Source: an uncultured Clostridium sp. (GTDB lineage: Bacteria > Bacillota > Clostridia > Lachnospirales > Lachnospiraceae). Taken from it: a DNA stretch of 33,499 nucleotides. Within the stretch, counting starts at the first letter, position 1, and each line of letters starts with the position of its first letter. Shown one piece after another: positions 1 to 9,044 of this stretch. Location: assembly GCA_937902905.1 (NCBI GenBank), contig CALELW010000030.1, positions 1 through 33,499 of the forward strand, written 5' to 3'. A program made the position numbers and the translations under genes. The notes under the pieces are model-generated. The model made no database searches. It was not told the origin of the DNA and saw only the letters and a list, made by a program, of their open reading frames with translations.

Positions 1-1
1 T

Positions 2-451
2 GGCTTATACCGTGTGAACGGCAAAGGTTTGTTTAATGTTCCTTATAATAACAGCCGCAGGTCCTCTGTTGACGAAAGTGTAATTATGGAGGTTTCAGAG
101 TATCTTCAGGGAATAACAATTATGAATGGTGATTTTCAGGAGATTTCTGCAAGTGCCAAGAAGGGAGATTTTATTTTCTTGGATAGTCCGTATGCGCCAT
201 TGAATCCAACGTCCTTCGAATCTTATACAAAAGAAGGCTTTGATATAGAAAGCCATAGACGGTTATCAAAGTTTTATGACGAATTAACAGCCAAAGGATG
301 CTATTGCATGCTTACAAATCATAATACGGAGTTAATCAATGAACTGTATGGAAACAAGGGGTACAAGATAGATGTTGTAAGTGTAAAACGTATGATTAAT
401 TCAGATGCATCAAACAGAGTTGGTGAAGAAGTAATTATATGTAATTATTAG
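2..451 (+). CDS. dpnM: DpnM-type adenine-N6 DNA methyltransferase, 3' part (5' end outside window)
   Basis: This is the C-terminal part of a D12-class (Dam/DpnM-like) adenine methylase that protects GATC sites. The reading frame is open from base 2, and the residues before the first possible internal start (GLYRVNGKGLFNVPYN) match the conserved FNVP region of the family, so the gene begins upstream of the window. The catalytic motif IV reads DSPY in place of the usual DPPY (nt about 182-193), followed by the family's conserved SY..EGF segment. It lies 15 bp upstream of the second methylase and heads the three-gene operon. The family assignment is firm because both neighbours are DpnA- and DpnII-like. 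I cannot judge the missing SAM-binding N-terminus. Confidence 0.88.
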   Translation, partial: GLYRVNGKGLFNVPYNNSRRSSVDESVIMEVSEYLQGITIMNGDFQEISASAKKGDFIFLDSPYAPLNPTSFESYTKEGFDIESHRRLSKFYDELTAKGCYCMLTNHNTELINELYGNKGYKIDVVSVKRMINSDASNRVGEEVIICNY

Positions 452-466
452 AGGAGAGTCGAGATA

Positions 467-1270
467 ATGGAAAACTTATTTACAAAAAAGGTGCCATTAT
501 TTTTTGAAACAGAGGAATCTCAATTAATAGTAGGGGATTCGTTTAAAATTCTAACAAAGATGAAGCCGGAATCTGTAGATATGATATTTGCGGATCCTCC
601 GTATTTTTTAAGTAATGACGGAATTACCTGTCAGGGCGGGAAAATGGTTTCAGTAAATAAAGGCTCGTGGGATAAACTTTCAGAGAGCGAAACAACCGTT
701 GAAGAAAAACACAAGTTTAACAGAAAATGGATTAGGTTATGTAAAAAAGTATTAAAGCCGAATGGCTCGATATGGATATCAGGAACATTGCATAATATAT
801 ATTCGATTGGTATGGCATTGGAGCAGGAAGGTTTCAAAATAATCAATAACATTACATGGCGGAAAACAAATCCCCCACCCAATTTAGCGTGCCGTTGTTT
901 TACACATTCTACGGAAACTATTTTATGGGCTAGAAAAAAGGATAAGAAGTCCAAGCATTTTTTTAATTATCAGAAGATGAAGGAAATGAATGGTGGGAAA
1001 CAGATGAAGGATGTGTGGACAGGCTCATTGACAAAGCCATCGGAAAAAAAGGAGGGAAAGCATCCAACACAGAAACCGGAGTATCTGCTGGAAAGAATTG
1101 TTTTAGCTTCCACTGAGGAAGGACAGGTGATATTGGATCCTTTCTGTGGTTCCGGGACAACCGGAGTAGAGGCGATGCGATTTGGAAGGAAATTTATTGG
1201 AATCGATGTAAATGAAGAATATATGGAGATATCAAAAAGAAGATTGGAGAAGGTAGCAAATGACAAATAG
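467..1270 (+). CDS. dpnA: Second GATC-system DNA methyltransferase (DpnA-like, beta class)
   Basis: The gene encodes a 267-residue amino-methyltransferase. DPPY lies near the N-terminus (residues 43-46) and the SAM-binding loop DPFCGSGTTG near residue 225. This order defines the beta class, unlike the alpha-class enzyme just upstream. In the pneumococcal DpnII system the equivalent enzyme (DpnA) also methylates single-stranded GATC, which helps a methylated host take up DNA. That role is inferred here from family and gene order. A ribosome site (GAGGAGAG) precedes the ATG. Its stop codon overlaps the endonuclease gene by 11 bp, indicating translational coupling. Length is normal for the family. 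Confidence 0.9.
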   Translation: MENLFTKKVPLFFETEESQLIVGDSFKILTKMKPESVDMIFADPPYFLSNDGITCQGGKMVSVNKGSWDKLSESETTVEEKHKFNRKWIRLCKKVLKPNGSIWISGTLHNIYSIGMALEQEGFKIINNITWRKTNPPPNLACRCFTHSTETILWARKKDKKSKHFFNYQKMKEMNGGKQMKDVWTGSLTKPSEKKEGKHPTQKPEYLLERIVLASTEEGQVILDPFCGSGTTGVEAMRFGRKFIGIDVNEEYMEISKRRLEKVANDK

Positions 1271-2123
1271 AAATTTTGATGAATGGTTGAGTAAATTCAG
1301 ACCGAGTATATCAAGTTATGATTACTATATTGACTTTGAAAAAGTCATAAGAAATGTAGAAAAAATCAAGGTGGAACTGAATATTTTAAATTCTTTGATT
1401 GGCTCAAAAAATATTGAGGAAGAATTTGAGAAAATAGTGACAAAGTATCCAGAAACATTACAATGTATTCCACTGCTCCTTGCGGTAAGAGGGCATGAAA
1501 TATATGCCCAGGATGAAGAAGGAGCGTTCTTGTATAATTTTAAGAAGATGAATTACAGTGTGGAGCAGTATAAAGTATTCATGCGAAAGACAGGATTGTT
1601 TGATATGATTGCGAATCATTTGGTAAATAATCTTGTAGATTATGCACTGGGTATCGAAACTGGATTGGATTCTAACGGCCGTAAAAATCGTGGTGGTCAT
1701 CAGATGGAAGATTTGGTTGAAAAATATATTGTGGCAGCAGGCTTTGAGAAGGATGTAAATTACTTTAAGGAAATGTATCTTAAGGATATTGAAGAAAAGT
1801 GGAACATTGATTTGTCAGCACTTTCTAATAAGGGTAAGGCAGCTAAGAGATTTGATTTCGTAATCAAGACAGATAAGATGATTTATGCTATTGAGACAAA
1901 CTTCTATGGTGGCGGTGGTTCAAAACTTAATGAGACTGCACGAAGCTACAAGATGCTGTCACAGGAGGCGGATACTATAGATGGTTTTACCTTTGTGTGG
2001 TTTACAGACGGAATCGGTTGGAAGAGTGCAAGAGGTAATTTGAGAGAAACATTCGAGGTCATGGATACGATTTATAGTATTGATGATATGGAGAATGGGG
2101 TTATGGAAAAAGTGTTTAAATAA
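1260..2123 (+). CDS. dpnB: Type II restriction endonuclease, DpnII/MboI family (GATC)
   Basis: The 287-residue product matches the length of R.DpnII (about 288) and its gene position, third after two methylases. The C-terminal half carries the diagnostic block FDFVI...IETNFYGGGGSKLNETARSYK (residues about 198-232), in which D, E and K residues form a PD-(D/E)XK-like nuclease centre with an unusual E-T-N in place of E-x-K. DpnII enzymes cut unmethylated GATC, so the enzyme should attack DNA lacking modification by the two upstream enzymes. The ATG lies inside the end of dpnA behind AGAAGG, so expression is probably coupled to methylase translation. The frame looks intact. Confidence 0.92.
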   Translation: MTNRNFDEWLSKFRPSISSYDYYIDFEKVIRNVEKIKVELNILNSLIGSKNIEEEFEKIVTKYPETLQCIPLLLAVRGHEIYAQDEEGAFLYNFKKMNYSVEQYKVFMRKTGLFDMIANHLVNNLVDYALGIETGLDSNGRKNRGGHQMEDLVEKYIVAAGFEKDVNYFKEMYLKDIEEKWNIDLSALSNKGKAAKRFDFVIKTDKMIYAIETNFYGGGGSKLNETARSYKMLSQEADTIDGFTFVWFTDGIGWKSARGNLRETFEVMDTIYSIDDMENGVMEKVFK

Positions 2124-2205
2124 AAGAGTACATGATAACAGGTGTAGAAGAGAGTCTGGAAGAACTTAAAAGCAAATTGGAAGCAGGTGAATAGGATGAC
2201 AAAAA

Positions 2206-2236
2206 GGGAAATTTTTCGAAAATTGCGCAAATTCCC
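2206..2236. repeat. Imperfect inverted repeat directly abutting the Wadjet promoter
   Basis: The outer arms GGGAAATTT and AAATTCCC pair with one bulged A, around a smaller palindrome TTTTCGAAAA. No T-run follows, so it is not a typical terminator. It ends exactly where the -35 box of the candidate jet promoter begins, so an operator or boundary role is possible. Between the dpnB stop (2123) and this repeat are only two 20-codon frames (from 2132 and 2196), for which I see no support as genes. Confidence 0.4.
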
Positions 2237-2265
2237 TTGCGTATGTTCCCCTGCTTAAGTATAAT
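2237..2265 (+). promoter_or_regulatory. Candidate sigma-A promoter of the jetABCD operon
   Basis: TTGCGT (2237-2242) and TATAAT (2260-2265) are separated by 17 bp. Transcription would begin near 2272, giving the defence operon its own promoter separate from the restriction-modification operon. This start leaves almost no leader before the ATG at 2280, which bears on the choice of jetA start. Confidence 0.6.
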
Positions 2266-2279
2266 AAAGGTACGAAAAA

Positions 2280-3806
2280 ATGAGACATTGTCACATTCAG
2301 AAAGGGAATATAGAAAAAGTGCAGGTATCAGATAAATTACTAAAACCATTAACTGAAGTAAAATATTTAAATGCGGATAATGTTAGCAGATATCGCTGTA
2401 TTATGCGCATTTTTTATGAAAATAACGAAAAACTGAATTACTGGTTATATCAGGAAGATGTATATGAGGAAATGAAAAAGGATTCTTACTGGTCTGAGTA
2501 TACGATTGAACAGTGCCAGCAGGATTTGGCTTCGCTTGTCGAATGGAAAAATTTGAATACAATGCAGGACACAAAAAAAGTTGCTTCTATTGAGGAATTT
2601 AAGAATAAAAAGTATCGCTATCAGATTTCAGAATATAGTGTTCAGATTGAGCGTTTGGTGCTTCGCTTGGAAAATCTACTGGTTGAGGGAGCATCGTTAG
2701 AACCAACACTTTTGGAGCGTATTCGCAGAAACGTAGAAAAATTTTCCAAGATGGTTGAGGAAGAACAGGCAGATGTAAATGCGTGGTGGAATGATTTGAA
2801 CAGTGATTTTGTAAGACTAAATCAGAATTACCAGGATTATATTCGTGATTTGAACAGTGTTCGTGCGGAAGAAATGATGCATACAAAAGAATTTATGGTT
2901 TTTAAGGATCGTTTGATTGAGTATTTACGCAGTTTTATCAAGGGATTACAGCGCAATGTGGGAGTGATTGAAGAATATTTGCGGCTGTTGGATGAAAAGA
3001 CAAAAAAACAAGTATTTGAGAAAGTAATAGCGTACCAATTTGCGATTCCCAGAATAGACATTGAATTGTCAAAAAAACAGATTGAAGAAAATGTAATTGG
3101 TCGTTTTGAAAGTATTTATAATTGGTTTGTGGCAACAGATGGACACGAAAATGAAGCAGCTAAGCTGTTTGATGCAACGAACGAAATCATAAGAAGAATA
3201 ACAAGATATGCAGCGGAGTTAAGCGAAAAAAATTCACTGGGGGCAAATCGAAAAGAGGAATATAAAAAAGTTGCGGAACTTTTTATGAAATGTGAGGATG
3301 TGGATGAGGCACATAAAATGTCGGCAATGGTATTTGGAATTGAACGTCCGGTTCATATTACAGGTGATTATGACAGGGTAACTGATAGTATGAATCAGGG
3401 TGTATATGAAGAAGAACCGATTTGTATTGAATTGAAACCAAGAATTCGTGCTTACCGCATGAAGACAAAGAGAAGTTCCATTGTGGAATCGACTGAGAAA
3501 AAACTGGAAATACGAAAGAAGATGCTGCAGCAGCAAAAAGAGGAAATGAACAGAATAAGACTTCTTGAAAAAGATGGTGTGATTGATTTTTCTGAACTTC
3601 CGGTTATTGAACCGCGAATACGGGAAATTCTGTTAAAATGGATTTCAGATGCGATGGAATCCGTTGATTTTTCATCACGAACGGATGATGGAAGAACTTA
3701 TCAATTAGAAAAAATAAGTGGTGGTGAAACATGCGTCGTTCATTGTGAAGATGGTAATTTTACAATGCCAAAGATGAGACTGATATTTGGGGAGGAACCG
3801 ATATGA
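2280..3806 (+). CDS. jetA: Wadjet subunit JetA (kleisin/MukF-like), probably type II
   Basis: This is a charged, helix-rich protein of about 508 residues and the first gene of a complete jetABCD operon. In Wadjet, JetA is the kleisin-like subunit that bridges the SMC heads and helps load the complex on circular plasmid DNA. The N-terminal segment LLKPLTEVKY...RYRCIMRIFYENN resembles the JetA/DUF5716-type start, but assignment rests mainly on gene order, size and the unmistakable JetC and JetD. The ATG at 2280 lies only about 8 nt after the predicted transcription start. A GTG at 2319, preceded by AAAGGG, gives an N-terminus closer to the family and may be the true start. Its end overlaps jetB as ATGA. 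Confidence 0.82.
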   Translation: MRHCHIQKGNIEKVQVSDKLLKPLTEVKYLNADNVSRYRCIMRIFYENNEKLNYWLYQEDVYEEMKKDSYWSEYTIEQCQQDLASLVEWKNLNTMQDTKKVASIEEFKNKKYRYQISEYSVQIERLVLRLENLLVEGASLEPTLLERIRRNVEKFSKMVEEEQADVNAWWNDLNSDFVRLNQNYQDYIRDLNSVRAEEMMHTKEFMVFKDRLIEYLRSFIKGLQRNVGVIEEYLRLLDEKTKKQVFEKVIAYQFAIPRIDIELSKKQIEENVIGRFESIYNWFVATDGHENEAAKLFDATNEIIRRITRYAAELSEKNSLGANRKEEYKKVAELFMKCEDVDEAHKMSAMVFGIERPVHITGDYDRVTDSMNQGVYEEEPICIELKPRIRAYRMKTKRSSIVESTEKKLEIRKKMLQQQKEEMNRIRLLEKDGVIDFSELPVIEPRIREILLKWISDAMESVDFSSRTDDGRTYQLEKISGGETCVVHCEDGNFTMPKMRLIFGEEPI

Positions 3807-4963
3807 AAGCATTAGAAATACTTTTTAATCGCCGCTGGGTGTTAAAGTCGGAAGATAAAGATTTATATTATCAGATTCGTGATGCCGCCGGTGAGGTTCG
3901 TAAGTACACAACAGAAAAACTCGGCTGCCAGATTATTGATAATTCGATGTTAGTGAAAATGGAAAAAATACCGGTTATTCCGGAGACGTTTATGGGGATT
4001 CAATCATTTACATCGAAAGAGGAATATGTGTATTTATGCATACTACTTATGTTTTTGGAAGATAAAGATGCACAGGAGCAGTTTGTGCTTTCACAGCTTA
4101 CAGAATATATGACAGCAGTAATGCCGGGGGAGATTACGGATTGGACAGTATACACGAATCGGCGAAGATTGATTCGCGTATTGAGATATGTTGTCGGACA
4201 GGGAATGGTGACGGTGACAGATGGTACAGATGATTTGTTTATGGACGATGTGAGTGGAGAGGTTTTATATGAAAACACAGGTGCCTCAAAGTATTTTATG
4301 AGAAATTTTACAAAAGACATTATGCATTATACATGTGCAGCGGATTTTATGGAAAGTGACTGGTATGAAGTGGATGAGGATAGAGGATTTGCAAGAAGAC
4401 ACAGGGTATATAAGAGGCTTTTATTTGCTCCGGCGATGTATCGGGAAGATGGTTCGGAGGAAGATTTTGAATACCTAAAATATTATAGGCGTCGATTAAT
4501 GGAAGACTTAGAGCAGATGTTTGACTGTCATATTCATATTCATCGTGGAAGTGCGTATTTCTTGTCGGGTGAAGAATGCAGGATTGGTGCAGTTTTTCCC
4601 GGTAATAATTCGCTGGCGGATATTTTGCTTTTGTGTTTTGGCGAGATAAGGAAGAAAATAGAAAATAAAGAATGGAATTTGCGTCAGGATGAGATGTGTG
4701 TAGTGGATAAAGTAAATTTTGAAGCGCTCATTTGTAAAGTAAAGAAACAATATGGTTCGGGATTTTCAAAGTTGTACAGAGAAATGCCGGAGGGCGAATT
4801 TGTACGGACTGTAATCGATGAGATGACTCGTTTTATGTTTGTAAAGAGCGAGGAAGATACCCAGCAGGTGCGTGTATGTCCATTGGCCGGAAAGTTGAAA
4901 GGCAGCTACCCGGCGGATTACTTAGGAGGTGACAAAGATGAATCGAAGATGGCAGGCAAATAA
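3803..4963 (+). CDS. jetB: Wadjet subunit JetB (MukE-like), probably type II
   Basis: The 386-residue product is encoded between jetA and jetC, overlapping jetA by 4 bp (ATGA) and jetC by 26 bp, so the stoichiometry is probably set by translational coupling. In Wadjet complexes JetB is the KITE/MukE-like winged-helix subunit that binds JetA. I see no catalytic motif, signal peptide or membrane segment. Residues about 85-130 (YVYLCILLMFLEDKD..., then WTVYTNRRRLIRVLRYV) could form the winged-helix core. It is longer than the roughly 200-residue JetB of type I systems, which favours type II (DUF6063-like). The assignment is by position and context. Confidence 0.78.
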   Translation: MKALEILFNRRWVLKSEDKDLYYQIRDAAGEVRKYTTEKLGCQIIDNSMLVKMEKIPVIPETFMGIQSFTSKEEYVYLCILLMFLEDKDAQEQFVLSQLTEYMTAVMPGEITDWTVYTNRRRLIRVLRYVVGQGMVTVTDGTDDLFMDDVSGEVLYENTGASKYFMRNFTKDIMHYTCAADFMESDWYEVDEDRGFARRHRVYKRLLFAPAMYREDGSEEDFEYLKYYRRRLMEDLEQMFDCHIHIHRGSAYFLSGEECRIGAVFPGNNSLADILLLCFGEIRKKIENKEWNLRQDEMCVVDKVNFEALICKVKKQYGSGFSKLYREMPEGEFVRTVIDEMTRFMFVKSEEDTQQVRVCPLAGKLKGSYPADYLGGDKDESKMAGK

Positions 4964-7900
4964 AATTGGTCTTATAAATTTTTGGTATTACGATGAGCAG
5001 GAGTTCCCTTTTGTGAAGGGGCGCATGCTTCTTCGAGGTTCCAACGGATCTGGAAAATCAGTAACCATGCAGAGTGTTGTGCCACTTTTATTAGATGGAA
5101 ATATGAGTCCGGAGCGCCTGGATCCTTTTGGCTCAAGAGACCGTAAAATGAGCAGCTACCTTTTAGAAGAAAACGATGGAAGGGAAGAGAGAACCGGTTA
5201 TCTGTATTTAGAATTTAAGAGAAAAGATAGTGAAACTTACCTTACAATTGGAATGGGAATTCGTGCAAGACGGGGAAAACCATTGGATAAATGGTACTTT
5301 AGTCTTACGGATGGACGACGTATTGGAAAGGATTTCTTTTTGTATAAAGAAATGGGTGAAAAAGTTACCCTTTCAAAAAAAGAGCTGGAAAACTGCATTT
5401 TACAGGGGGGAAAAGTATTTGACCGTCAGGCCGATTACATGGAGTATGTTAATAAACAGATTTTTGGGTTTGAAACTGTGGATGAATACAAGGAAATGGT
5501 TGATTTGCTTATTCAGCTGCGTACGCCAAAATTGTCAAAAGATTTTAAGCCGTCTGTAATTAATGATATATTAAGTGATTCTTTGCAGCCGCTTTCTGAT
5601 GAAGATTTGCGTCCGATGTCAGAAGCAATTGAGAATATGGATACCATGAGTATGAATCTTAAAAGTAGAAAAGAAGCGAAAGCAGCAGCGGAAAAAATCA
5701 ATGCTGTTTTCTCAAAATATAACAAGATTATTCTTTGTGATAAAGCAGCACGATATGAGCAGACAAGGCTAAAATTAGAGGAGATTGTTTCGCAACAGAA
5801 AAAACATGAAAGAAATCATGAAGAGTGTGTTCAAAAAATCGAACAACTTACTTGTAAGATTGAACAGATTAACGCGAAAAGGGAAGCAATGGAGAAAGAA
5901 AAAGAATCGTTAAATAAGAGTGATGCGGTTGCATTAAAAATGAGGGATTCCGTGCTTTCTAAGGAACTGGAAGAACAGAGAAGAAATAAGGATGATAAAG
6001 AGAAATTTCTTGCATCCAAACAAGAGCAGTATGTTGATGCAAAAACGCAGATAAAAGATGAGGAAGATAGAAAGTTTGAAAAAGAAACAGAAATCAACTC
6101 ATTGCTGGAAGATATGCAGGAAGAAGCGGATACAATGGGATTTCAGGAGTTTGCATTTATGGCAGAAGAATTACAGGGGCATATTGAAAATACCTATAAA
6201 TTTGAACTTCATAAGGAGCAGTTTAAGAATACCTTTGAACAGATTTCAGAGGGAGAAGATTTATTGCAGAAATTGCAGATACTGGATCGTCAAAAAGAGG
6301 AAATGATTCAGAAAAGAGAGCGTCAGATTCGCGAAATGGATTCTATTCAAAGAAAAATATCCGAATGTGAGACGGTGCTTGTTCAGACCGAAAATGAATG
6401 GAAAGAGTCCATATACAAATGGAATGAAGAAAATAGCGAATTAAAACTTGAAAAGGATATGCTGCGTGAGTTTAGTGTGTTTGCAGATTCCTATCATTTG
6501 GATTCGGATTTTGCCGGCATCCGCCAGAAAGTGGCAGACAAATGGATTGAAAAAAAGGTAGATTTTGAGACCAAAATAAGTGCAGCTCTTGTTGAATATG
6601 CGGCAGTAAAAGAGGAAATAAAAGAAACAGAAATTGAATTAAACGAATGGGAAAATCAAAAGGAACCAACGCCACAAAGAAGTGAAGCTGTAGTGCGGAA
6701 CAGAAAGCGATTGGATGATGCGAAAATTCCTTATCAGGAGTTTTACAAAGTCATAGAATTTGGAAAACAGCTGGATGAGAAAGCATGCAGCTGTTTGGAA
6801 GAGGCACTTCTAAAAATGGGGATTTTGGATGCAATTGTAGTAGATGAGCAGTACAAAGAACAAGTACTTGCTCCGGTTAAAGGCTGTGAGGACTGCTATT
6901 TATTTGCCAGTGAATCATCGGTTGAAAAAAGTTTGCTTGACGTATTAGAACTAAATGAAGAAGTAAATGATATTTTTTCCAATTATCGTATGACAGGAAT
7001 TCTTAAAAACATTGCTTACGATGAAGAAAACATATTGTCTGTTTCTTCAAATGGTACTTACCATATGGGCATACTGACAGGAACGATTACGGGAGAACAT
7101 GAGGCGGGCTTTTTAGGAAGAAGGGCGCGGGAAAGACAGCGTCAGATGAAGATTGACGAGTGTAAAAATCAAATAGAACAATTGGAAGAAAGGCGGGCAC
7201 TGCTGGAACAGCAAAAACAGCTTTTAGAGACAAGAAAGGATGCTCTTAAAAGTGAATTTGACCGGTTTCCGGATGATACCCATATGCGTAACGCAGTAAA
7301 AATTCTTTTGGAAGAAGAGAGAAAATATGAGATTCTTCATGAAGAAAATGATAAATTGGGTGAAGAATTATCAATTTTTCTAGAGGAGTTAAAACAAAAG
7401 AAAAAAGAGGTGTTGGAAATTGCAGAAAAACTGTATTTGCATTGTTCATATGATGTTTTCTATCAGGCAAAGAAGGCGGCAGAACGATATGATAAAGATT
7501 TAACAGTTCTAAAATCCGATCATGAGATGTTTTTGCGCAGTGTGGAATATCTTAAGGAGCGCAAAGAGCATCTGGAAATGTTGGATTATGATATGGACAA
7601 CCTTCGCTACGACATTGCAGATATCGAAAAGCAGATTCGAATAAAAAATGAGGAACAAACATCCATACAAAAGCAGTTGGAATTAACGGATTATGAATCG
7701 ATTAAAGAGCGATTGGATGCTTGTGTTTTTTGGTTACATTCTTATCCGGAAAAATTGCAGAAATGTGTTGCGGAAAAGACCAAAAAGATGGATGAAGCAA
7801 AATTGTTGACAGAAAGCCGGACAAACAATGCGGATAAAATAGCAGAGTATGAAAAGAAAATGGAGTATTATCAGAAATGCTATGAGGAAGAAAGAAAACT

Positions 7901-9044
7901 TCAGTATGTGGCTATTCCGGATGAACTTTTAGAAGATGCCAAACATGTATACGAGTATTTAATAACCGATGTAAAAAATGTGGAAAAGGATGATGTTGTA
8001 CGTGATCTTAACAGGGTATACTTTGAAAACAGAGGTTTTCTTACAGAGTATCAATTGACACAAAACGAGTTATTTGCTGAATCAGACAGGGAGCAGAAGC
8101 CGGATGAGTATTTAGCCAAACGTCTGGATATCACCGCACGGTATCAGGGGGTAAAGGTTTCTTTTTCAAGTTTGCTTTTACATTTGGATGAGGATATTAG
8201 TGAATTAGAAAGCCTGATTAAGGATGGTGATCGTGAGCTGTTTGAGGATATTCTGGCAAATACGGTTAGCCGTAAAATCAGAGGCAAAATAAATGCTTCC
8301 AATGCCTGGGTGAAGAAAATGAATGTTCTTATGAACGGTATGGATACATCAAGTGGCTTGAAATTAAGTCTCAGGTGGAGAAGCAAAACAGCAGAAAAGG
8401 AAGAACAGCTGGATACAAGAGAATTAGTTGAACTTTTAAAGAAAGACTATCGTTTAATGAGTGAAGGGGAAGCAGCAAGATTATCGGCTCATTTCCGCTC
8501 AAAAGTTGAGGAAGCCAGACGCAATGCACGAGATAGCGCAGGGATGATTTCGTTTTATCAGATTATGAAAGAAACGCTGGATTATCGAAAATGGTTTGAA
8601 TTTCAGCTGTTTTCACAAAAAAGTGGGGAACGGCAAAAAGAACTTACCAATAGTGTGTTCGGTACATTCAGTGGTGGTGAAAAAGCGATGTCAATGTATG
8701 TGCCACTTTTTTCAGCAGTTGTCGCAAAATACCAAGGTGGCAGGGATGATGCACCAAGGCTTATTTCTTTGGATGAGGCATTTGCAGGTGTAGATAATAG
8801 AAATATCCGCGATATGTTCCGTCTTATGACACAGTTTGAGTTTGATTTTATTATTAATTCACAAGTACTGTGGGGCGACTGTGATACATTGGATGCATTG
8901 GCTATTTATCAGCTGATTCGCCCGGAAAATGCAAAATTTGTAACTGTAATGCCATACTTATGGAATGGAAAGGGTAAAGAATTGCTGGATGATGAAGAGA
9001 AAGTAGAGCAAAGAGGAATTGAAATTGAGAAATCAGAAAAATGA
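4938..9044 (+). CDS. jetC: Wadjet SMC-like ATPase JetC (MukB-like)
   Basis: This 1368-residue SMC-type ATPase is the motor of the Wadjet complex, which extrudes DNA loops and senses small closed circles. The Walker A motif GSNGSGKS lies at residues 34-41. Long coiled coils rich in E, K, Q and R run from about 230 to 1150, broken near 640-760 by a hinge-like non-coil region. The ABC signature FSGGEKA is near residue 1243, and Walker B LISLDEAFAGVD near 1275-1286. The ATG at 4938 is chosen over the in-frame GTG at 4929 because AGGAGG (4924-4929) sits correctly before it. All ATPase residues appear intact. Confidence 0.93.
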   Translation: MNRRWQANKIGLINFWYYDEQEFPFVKGRMLLRGSNGSGKSVTMQSVVPLLLDGNMSPERLDPFGSRDRKMSSYLLEENDGREERTGYLYLEFKRKDSETYLTIGMGIRARRGKPLDKWYFSLTDGRRIGKDFFLYKEMGEKVTLSKKELENCILQGGKVFDRQADYMEYVNKQIFGFETVDEYKEMVDLLIQLRTPKLSKDFKPSVINDILSDSLQPLSDEDLRPMSEAIENMDTMSMNLKSRKEAKAAAEKINAVFSKYNKIILCDKAARYEQTRLKLEEIVSQQKKHERNHEECVQKIEQLTCKIEQINAKREAMEKEKESLNKSDAVALKMRDSVLSKELEEQRRNKDDKEKFLASKQEQYVDAKTQIKDEEDRKFEKETEINSLLEDMQEEADTMGFQEFAFMAEELQGHIENTYKFELHKEQFKNTFEQISEGEDLLQKLQILDRQKEEMIQKRERQIREMDSIQRKISECETVLVQTENEWKESIYKWNEENSELKLEKDMLREFSVFADSYHLDSDFAGIRQKVADKWIEKKVDFETKISAALVEYAAVKEEIKETEIELNEWENQKEPTPQRSEAVVRNRKRLDDAKIPYQEFYKVIEFGKQLDEKACSCLEEALLKMGILDAIVVDEQYKEQVLAPVKGCEDCYLFASESSVEKSLLDVLELNEEVNDIFSNYRMTGILKNIAYDEENILSVSSNGTYHMGILTGTITGEHEAGFLGRRARERQRQMKIDECKNQIEQLEERRALLEQQKQLLETRKDALKSEFDRFPDDTHMRNAVKILLEEERKYEILHEENDKLGEELSIFLEELKQKKKEVLEIAEKLYLHCSYDVFYQAKKAAERYDKDLTVLKSDHEMFLRSVEYLKERKEHLEMLDYDMDNLRYDIADIEKQIRIKNEEQTSIQKQLELTDYESIKERLDACVFWLHSYPEKLQKCVAEKTKKMDEAKLLTESRTNNADKIAEYEKKMEYYQKCYEEERKLQYVAIPDELLEDAKHVYEYLITDVKNVEKDDVVRDLNRVYFENRGFLTEYQLTQNELFAESDREQKPDEYLAKRLDITARYQGVKVSFSSLLLHLDEDISELESLIKDGDRELFEDILANTVSRKIRGKINASNAWVKKMNVLMNGMDTSSGLKLSLRWRSKTAEKEEQLDTRELVELLKKDYRLMSEGEAARLSAHFRSKVEEARRNARDSAGMISFYQIMKETLDYRKWFEFQLFSQKSGERQKELTNSVFGTFSGGEKAMSMYVPLFSAVVAKYQGGRDDAPRLISLDEAFAGVDNRNIRDMFRLMTQFEFDFIINSQVLWGDCDTLDALAIYQLIRPENAKFVTVMPYLWNGKGKELLDDEEKVEQRGIEIEKSEK

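Noticed and set aside
2132..2257. Two 20-codon frames between the endonuclease and jetA genes
   Set aside because: No ribosome site at normal spacing and no recognisable product; at most a gene remnant.
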